NCBI RefSeq assembly: GCF_002245495.1
Contig: NZ_NQJF01000001.1
Span: forward strand, 62,001-126,000
Reading direction: 5' to 3'
Origin: Oceanimonas baumannii
GTDB lineage: Bacteria > Pseudomonadota > Gammaproteobacteria > Enterobacterales > Aeromonadaceae
Length of the DNA: 64,000 nt
Shown: positions 57,819 through 64,000 of the stretch, one piece after another
Layout: each line of letters starts with the position of its first letter
How positions within the stretch are numbered: position 1 is the first letter of the stretch
Translations under genes and position numbers: made by a program
Notes under the pieces: generated by a model
The model's database searches: none
The model's input: the letters and a program-made list of their open reading frames with translations, nothing else
What the model was told of the DNA's origin: nothing

Positions 57819-58418
57819 ATGTTATTGAACCACATCTGGGGTTTGTATGCCCACCCCAAGGATGAGTGGCATACCATAGATGATCATCACGAAAGCCTTT
57901 CTTACAGCCTGACACATCTGGCATTCATTGCCCTGATACCGTCGTTTTGCACCTTCCTCTCTGCCACTTTGATTGGCTGGAATTTTGGCACTCAAAATAC
58001 CATCATGATGACCACTCAAAGTGCGTTTATCATGTCGGCAGGCATGTATGTCACCCTGATCGCGGGTGTGTTTGCACTCGCCTACCTGACTTACTGGATG
58101 GCCAAAACGTTTGGTGCCACTCCTACCTTTACACAAAGTCTTGAACTGGCTGCCTATACCGCTACGCCATTGTTTATGACCGGGCTGGCAGTACTCTACC
58201 CAGAGCCGGTATTTCTGATGATGGTGGGTCTGGCAGGTCTGGCCTATTCGGTATACCTGCTTTACTCCGGGGTTCCTATCATCATGCATATTCCCGAAGA
58301 GCGCGGCTTTATCTACGCAAGCTCGGTAGTGACCTGCGGGCTGGTCTTGCTGGTGTGTATCATGGTGGGCTCAGTCATTGTATGGAGCTGGGGACTTGGA
58401 CCCATCTATACTCACTGA
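57819..58418 (+). CDS. Yip1-domain integral membrane protein
   Basis: 199 residues, about five hydrophobic segments (about 30-50, 65-90, 110-130, 140-160, 170-190) in a Yip1-family arrangement: N-terminal LLNHIWGLYAHPKDEWHTIDD and C-terminal GFIYASSVVTCGLVLLVCIMVGSVIVWSWGLGP. Bacterial Yip1 proteins have no defined role. Start ATG 57819 with GGGGGAAAGAG directly upstream; the longer frame from 57759 has no support. Ends in a strong terminator; convergent with purF. Confidence 0.8.
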   Translation: MLLNHIWGLYAHPKDEWHTIDDHHESLSYSLTHLAFIALIPSFCTFLSATLIGWNFGTQNTIMMTTQSAFIMSAGMYVTLIAGVFALAYLTYWMAKTFGATPTFTQSLELAAYTATPLFMTGLAVLYPEPVFLMMVGLAGLAYSVYLLYSGVPIIMHIPEERGFIYASSVVTCGLVLLVCIMVGSVIVWSWGLGPIYTH

Positions 58419-58435
58419 AACAAATGATACGCATA

Positions 58436-58462
58436 AAAAAGCCGGGATACCCCCGGCTTTTT
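58436..58462. terminator. Terminator between the Yip1 gene and purF
   Basis: GCCGGG / CCCGGC stem extended by A/T pairs (AAAAAGCCGGG ... CCCGGCTTTTT), T-runs on both sides; serves both convergent units. Confidence 0.85.
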
Positions 58463-58490
58463 AACATGCTACTGTCTGCCAGACTACAGC

Positions 58491-60011
58491 TTAAGACTGG
58501 CCTTCGTTATACATTTCCAGATGGCTGTTATCGATACAGTCCTGCTGTTTGGCGGTGTCGTTACGCTCTGCATTGAGTGCATCCAGGTATTCCTGGTTTA
58601 CATCCTGAGTCACGTATTCACCGGTAAACACAGAGGTCTCAAAACGGCGCAATTCAGGGTTGAAATGACGAACCGCATCTTCCAAATCTTCCAGCTCCTG
58701 AAAAATCAGGCCATCGGCCCCGATCAGCTTGCAGATTTCATCGGACTCACGGCCATAGGCAATCAGCTCGTTCACCGAGGGCATATCAATCCCGTAAACA
58801 TTCGGAAAACGAATTTCCGGTGCGGCTGAGGCAAAATATACTTTTTTAGCGCCGGCATCCCGGGCCATTTCAATGATTTGCTCGGAAGTAGTACCACGCA
58901 CAATAGAGTCATCCACCAGCAGTACGTTCTTGCCGGCAAACTCGGACGGAATGGCATTAAGCTTTCGCCGTACCGATTGGCGACGCTGCTGCTGACCGGG
59001 CATGATAAAGGTGCGGCCAATGTAGCGGTTTTTCACAAACCCCTGGCGATAAGGCAACTGCAGGTTATGAGCAATTTCCAGGGCTATATCACAGGAAGTC
59101 TCAGGGATAGGGATCACCACGTCGATATTAAGATCTTCCCATTCCCTGGCAATTTTGGCACCCAGTTTCTGCCCCATGCGAACCCGGGCCGCATACACAG
59201 ACACCTTGTCAATAAAGGAGTCGGGACGGGCAAAATACACATACTCAAAAATACAGGAGTTATGTCCGGGCTCGGCAGCACACTGCTCGGTAAACAGCTG
59301 GTTCTGCTCGGTAATATACACGGCCTCACCGGGTGCCACATCACGGATCAGCTCAAAACCCACCGCATCCAGCGCCACACTTTCGGACGCCACCATATAT
59401 TCGGTATTGCCCTCTTCCGTTTCACGCTTTCCCAGCACCAGCGGCCGGATACCATTAGGATCACGAAACGCCACCATGCCATGACCGATAATTACCGCCA
59501 CTGCCGCATAGGCTCCGCGAACCTTCTCGTGCACCTTGCTGATGGCAGCAAAAACATGCTCCGGCTCGAGGTGCAGTTTTTGCGTCTGTTGATCGAGCTC
59601 GTGTGCCAGCACGTTAATCAGCACTTCCGAGTCGGAAGTGGTATTGATATGCCGGCGTGCCACACGAAACTGCTCTTCTTTCAGCTCGGCGGCGTTGGTC
59701 AGGTTACCGTTGTGTGCCAGCGCAATACCAAAGGGGGAGTTAACATAAAAGGGCTGTGCCTGAGCAACACTGCTGCTGCCGGCGGTGGGATAGCGCACAT
59801 GACCAATGCCAACATTACCGATAAGGCGTTCCATGTGGCGCGCTTCAAACACGTCCCGGACCAGGCCGTTGGCCTTGCGCTGACGGAAGTTGTTACCGGA
59901 GATGGTTACGATGCCGGCAGCATCCTGTCCTCTGTGCTGAAGCACTGTAAGCGCATCGTAAAGCGCCTGGTTGACCGGGGTCGTACCTTGAATACCGACT
60001 ATCCCACACAT
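58491..60011 (-). CDS. purF: Amidophosphoribosyltransferase
   Basis: First committed enzyme of purine synthesis, 506 residues. N-terminal glutaminase with nucleophile Cys2 (MCGIVGIQG) and [10 protein letters not shown]; the phosphoribosyltransferase domain has [29 protein letters not shown] (about 362-390), the PRPP site. Follows cvpA by 20 bases, the conserved cvpA-purF operon. No PurR box is obvious upstream of cvpA. Confidence 0.97.
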   Translation of the reverse strand: MCGIVGIQGTTPVNQALYDALTVLQHRGQDAAGIVTISGNNFRQRKANGLVRDVFEARHMERLIGNVGIGHVRYPTAGSSSVAQAQPFYVNSPFGIALAHNGNLTNAAELKEEQFRVARRHINTTSDSEVLINVLAHELDQQTQKLHLEPEHVFAAISKVHEKVRGAYAAVAVIIGHGMVAFRDPNGIRPLVLGKRETEEGNTEYMVASESVALDAVGFELIRDVAPGEAVYITEQNQLFTEQCAAEPGHNSCIFEYVYFARPDSFIDKVSVYAARVRMGQKLGAKIAREWEDLNIDVVIPIPETSCDIALEIAHNLQLPYRQGFVKNRYIGRTFIMPGQQQRRQSVRRKLNAIPSEFAGKNVLLVDDSIVRGTTSEQIIEMARDAGAKKVYFASAAPEIRFPNVYGIDMPSVNELIAYGRESDEICKLIGADGLIFQELEDLEDAVRHFNPELRRFETSVFTGEYVTQDVNQEYLDALNAERNDTAKQQDCIDNSHLEMYNEGQS

Positions 60012-60031
60012 GTCAAAATTTCCTCGAATTA

Positions 60032-60520
60032 CTATAGCTTGGGGGGTAAAAAGCTGGATGAATTCTGCAGCATATTAAAAAACCACTGTATAACGATGCC
60101 AAACTCGGGAATAAGCACCGACTCTTTCCACCACGGACTGTGAGAAAAAGCGGTCATGGTATCGCTAAACAGCAGCAGCGCGGCCACAATAAAAACGCCG
60201 CGCACGGCGCCAAAACAGACGCCCAGCACACGGTCAGTACCCGACAGACCGGTGCGGATGACCAGCTCGCCGATGATATAATTGACCAGAGCGCCCAGGA
60301 TCAGGGTAAGCACAAACAAGATGGCAATGGCAGCCCCATTGCGGAACAGCGGATCGGTGATATCGAGAAACACAGCCAGATCGGCATAGAAACGGCTGGC
60401 AATGAAAAAGGCGGTCACCCAGGTGGCGAGCGACATGGCTTCCTTAACGAAGCCCCGGACCAGGCTGATGAGGGCCGACAGGCCTATAATGCCAAGTATT
60501 ACAAAGTCTATCCAAACCAT
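60032..60520 (-). CDS. cvpA: CvpA family inner-membrane protein
   Basis: Membrane protein of 162 residues required for colicin V export and involved in envelope stress tolerance in E. coli. Four hydrophobic segments; [45 protein letters not shown], then [52 protein letters not shown], ending SSSFLPPKL, as in E. coli (SSSFLPRA). Start ATG 60520 matches E. coli; ATG 60523 directly before it is equally possible, with GGAGGG upstream. Co-transcribed with purF. Confidence 0.93.
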   Translation of the reverse strand: MVWIDFVILGIIGLSALISLVRGFVKEAMSLATWVTAFFIASRFYADLAVFLDITDPLFRNGAAIAILFVLTLILGALVNYIIGELVIRTGLSGTDRVLGVCFGAVRGVFIVAALLLFSDTMTAFSHSPWWKESVLIPEFGIVIQWFFNMLQNSSSFLPPKL

Positions 60521-60655
60521 CATGTTAGTGCCGAAGCCCTCCTGATTGCCGCGCATTCTACCAAAGACACCGGGTAAAAGGCGACGAAAAAGCGGATAAA
60601 GTTCATTCAATATAAAAGTAGTCGGTCGTCATACAGCGGTGTTTCCATATAAAAA

Positions 60656-60677
60656 GGCCGGGGTACTGACCCCGGCC
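60656..60677 (-). terminator. Terminator of serS
   Basis: Perfect 8-bp stem GGCCGGGG / CCCCGGCC, six-base loop, T5 tail on the minus strand, after the serS stop. Confidence 0.88.
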
Positions 60678-60697
60678 CTGTTACCTGAAAACGCACC

Positions 60698-61999
<1,302 letters not shown>

Positions 62000-62117
62000 T
62001 TACCTTAAATTCGTCTAGTGCGTTGGTACGCAAGGGCTTGAAATCGGTTCAGAATACAGTTTATCAGCATCGGCCGCACCGGGCCAAGGACACCGGCCCT
62101 GAGCGAAGCCGGTTTGC

Positions 62118-63449
62118 TCAGGAGCTGTGCTTTGCCTGCTCGTCCAGCTTGCTCAGATAATCGAGCTTGGCCTGGATTTTCTGCTCAAACCCCCGCTCAT
62201 TGGGCACATAATAGCGCCGTCCAGCCATGGCATCTGGCAGATAAGTTGCACCGGCAGCATAAGCACCAGGCTCGTTATGGGCATAACGATATTCAGCCCC
62301 GTACCCCAGCTCCTTCATCAGTTTGGTAGGCGCATTACGCAGGTGCACCGGCACCTCAAAATCGGGCAGCTCCCGAGCATCCTGCAGTGCGGCTTTCCAG
62401 GCGGTGTAAAGCGCATTGCTCTTGGGGGCACAGGCAAGGTACACAATGGCCTGAGCGATGGCCCGCTCACCTTCCGCTGGCCCGACCCGGGTAAAACAGT
62501 CCCAGGCGGCCAGCGCAACATCCATGGCTTTAGGATCGGCAAGGCCGATATCTTCCGACGCAATGGCCAGCAGCCGCCGGGCAATATAGAGCGGATCACA
62601 GCCGGCGGTAATCATGCGGGCATACCAGTAGAGACCCGCATCCGGACTGGAGCCACGGATGGACTTGTGAATGGCGGAAATTAAATCGTAATAGAGATCG
62701 CCCTGATTATCGAAGCGGGCCAGCTGCTCGCCGGTGACCTCTGCCAGCAGAGGCTTATCGATACAGCGCACACCCTGTTGCTCTTCTGCCATATCTGCCA
62801 GCAGTTCAAGATAATTGAGCGCTTTGCGGCCATCCCCCTCCACCAGCGTGGCCAGCGCGTGCTGAACACCGTCAGCCAGTTGAATGTTCTGCCCTGCCAG
62901 GCCACGTTCATCATTAAGTGCCTGGGCTATCATTGCTTCCACCTCATCGGTGTCCAGCCGCTTTAACAGATAAACCCGGGCCCGGGATAGCAACGCATTG
63001 TTCAGCTCAAAAGATGGGTTCTCGGTGGTGGCACCGATAAAAGTCACTGTGCCGTCCTCAATGTGAGGGAGAAAGGCGTCCTGCTGGGACTTGTTGAAGC
63101 GGTGCACCTCGTCCACAAACAAAATGGTACGCCGTCCGGCCAGTTTGTGTTCACGGGCCCGTTCAATGGCGGCGCGGATCTCTTTTACTCCGGAAGTGAC
63201 CGCCGATACCCGCTCCACCTGAGCATCGCAGTAATGAGCAGCCAGCTCAGCCAGCGTGGTCTTGCCGGTGCCTGGCGGCCCCCACAGGATCATGGAATGG
63301 CAATGACCTGCTTCAAGGGCCCTGCGCAGCGGCTTGCCCGGCCCCAGAATGTGTTGCTGGCCCAGATATTGCTCAATACGCTCCGGACGCATGCGCGCCG
63401 CCAGCGGACGGAAGTCATCCTGCTCAAAATCCAGGCTCAGGGTACTCAT
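62118..63449 (-). CDS. rarA: Replication-associated recombination protein A
   Basis: AAA+ ATPase (MgsA/WRNIP1) of 443 residues acting at stalled forks. Walker [18 protein letters not shown] (about 57-73), [48 protein letters not shown] (Walker B and sensor 1), and a C-terminal MgsA tetramerisation domain ([43 protein letters not shown]). Between lolA and serS. Confidence 0.96.
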   Translation of the reverse strand: MSTLSLDFEQDDFRPLAARMRPERIEQYLGQQHILGPGKPLRRALEAGHCHSMILWGPPGTGKTTLAELAAHYCDAQVERVSAVTSGVKEIRAAIERAREHKLAGRRTILFVDEVHRFNKSQQDAFLPHIEDGTVTFIGATTENPSFELNNALLSRARVYLLKRLDTDEVEAMIAQALNDERGLAGQNIQLADGVQHALATLVEGDGRKALNYLELLADMAEEQQGVRCIDKPLLAEVTGEQLARFDNQGDLYYDLISAIHKSIRGSSPDAGLYWYARMITAGCDPLYIARRLLAIASEDIGLADPKAMDVALAAWDCFTRVGPAEGERAIAQAIVYLACAPKSNALYTAWKAALQDARELPDFEVPVHLRNAPTKLMKELGYGAEYRYAHNEPGAYAAGATYLPDAMAGRRYYVPNERGFEQKIQAKLDYLSKLDEQAKHSS

Positions 63450-63458
63450 ATTGCTTCC

Positions 63459-64000
63459 TTAGCGCTGATCATCCACCATCACGCCGGCAGGCGGAGTAAA
63501 GTGAAAGGCACTGGCGGCCAGTTCGGGACTGTCATTAAACCCGTTCAGGGTAAATTCGCTGCGCTGGCCGCCCGACTCTACCACGGTAAACCGCGATAAC
63601 CGGCCCTGGTCGTCAAAACGCAGGGTAAAACGCTGGATCAGCTCTGCCGGATCCTTACTGGTGACCTCATAATTGTCGCTGTTCTTGCTGACCTCATAGC
63701 CCTGCCAGCGGGATGAGTCTCCGCCGGAAATTAACAGAAACGGGGTATTTCGCACCGCCTGTTCAAGAGGAACAATACTGACCTGCTCCACAAAGGGATC
63801 ATACATCCACACATCAGTACCGTCAGACACAATCAGGCTTTCATCGGGTGCCGTGGTATGCCAGCGAAAACGATCCGGACGGGCCAGTTGCATACTGCCT
63901 TCGGCAGTTTGCATGGGATCACCGCTTTCATCATATACTTGCTGGGTAAAATCGGCAGAAAAGCGTCCCAGTGCCGACAGCTTTTGCTGTAAGTCTGTCG
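63459..64000 (-). CDS. lolA: Outer-membrane lipoprotein carrier protein LolA, C-terminal part
   Basis: Periplasmic carrier that moves lipoproteins from LolCDE to LolB. The frame runs off the window end; its visible part starts LQQKLSALGRFSADFTQQVYDE and continues GSMQLARPDRFRWHTTAPDESLIVSDGTDVWMYDPFVEQVSI, LNGFNDSPELAASAFHFTPPAGVMVDDQR, the family's C-terminus. Signal peptide and start are beyond 64000. Stop is nine bases before rarA, so the two are in one unit. Confidence 0.95.
   Translation of the reverse strand, partial: TDLQQKLSALGRFSADFTQQVYDESGDPMQTAEGSMQLARPDRFRWHTTAPDESLIVSDGTDVWMYDPFVEQVSIVPLEQAVRNTPFLLISGGDSSRWQGYEVSKNSDNYEVTSKDPAELIQRFTLRFDDQGRLSRFTVVESGGQRSEFTLNGFNDSPELAASAFHFTPPAGVMVDDQR

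Noticed and set aside
60524-60655. PurR operator upstream of cvpA-purF
   Set aside because: The expected ACGCAAACGTTTGCGT-like palindrome is not seen; only a TAGAAT -10 candidate near 60555-60560.

Overview
This is a chromosomal window from a gammaproteobacterium. Almost every gene is a core gene, and the gene order matches long blocks of the Escherichia coli, Vibrio and Aeromonas chromosomes: gcvTHP-ubiI-ubiH-ygfB-zapA-6S RNA-fau-rpiA; thrLABC-lasT; folP-glmM-secG-tRNA-Leu-tRNA-fMet-rimP-nusA-infB-rbfA-truB-rpsO-pnp; bamE-rnfH-ratA-smpB-ssrA; cvpA-purF; lolA-rarA-serS. The fairly high GC coding sequence, the tmRNA tag ANDENYALAA and the mix of enteric-like and Vibrio-like order suggest an Aeromonadales-type organism (Oceanimonas, Oceanisphaera, Zobellella or Aeromonas). 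That placement is inference, not a measured assignment.

Layout. 1-7960: the glycine cleavage operon (gcvP cut by the window edge), two ubiquinone hydroxylases, ygfB, then zapA, 6S RNA, a VF530-like gene, fau and rpiA. 7968-11370: the molybdate ABC transporter modABC, divergent from its regulator modE. 11457-16357: acnA, then rimK overlapping a zinc aspartoacylase-like gene. 16382-16915: a CsrB-type regulatory RNA with a promoter and a GacA/UvrY-like upstream site, not represented by any protein-coding gene. 17039-21884: the thr operon with its leader peptide and attenuator. 21946-25022: a TrmH-type methyltransferase, the ribosomal oxygenase roxA, a GNAT acetyltransferase and pdxH. 25157-34866: the large transcription and translation block from secG to pnp, with two tRNAs. 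35145-40065: glmM, folP, ftsH and rlmE. 40089-45668: yhbY, a PilZ-like gene, greA, dnaJ, dnaK and grpE. 45776-51536: nadK, SOS-controlled recN, udp, bamE, the ratA/rnfH pair, smpB and tmRNA. 51575-58418 is the least conserved stretch: a membrane-anchored Mrr-like nuclease just after tmRNA, two convergent cyclic-di-GMP enzymes and a Yip1-domain membrane protein. 58491-64000: purF, cvpA, serS, rarA and lolA (cut by the window edge).

Regulation is unusually legible. Three near-consensus sigma-32 promoters (rlmE-ftsH, dnaK, grpE) fall within 6 kb and join the chaperone and membrane-protease genes in one heat-shock cluster. Two LexA boxes overlap the recN promoter. A ModE-like inverted repeat overlaps the modA promoter. 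The region upstream of gcvT has CTAAT elements at spacings resembling the known GcvA/Lrp arrangement of E. coli. The thr leader peptide is rich in Thr and Ile codons. The CsrB-like RNA would link this region to the GacA/UvrY-CsrA global switch.

I did not find a clearly new multi-gene system. The best candidates for unfamiliar biology are the rimK plus aspartoacylase-like pair, the tmRNA-adjacent membrane nuclease, the overlapping cyclic-di-GMP gene pair, and an ATTAG-A6-CTAAT element shared by the gcv and Yip1-gene control regions.
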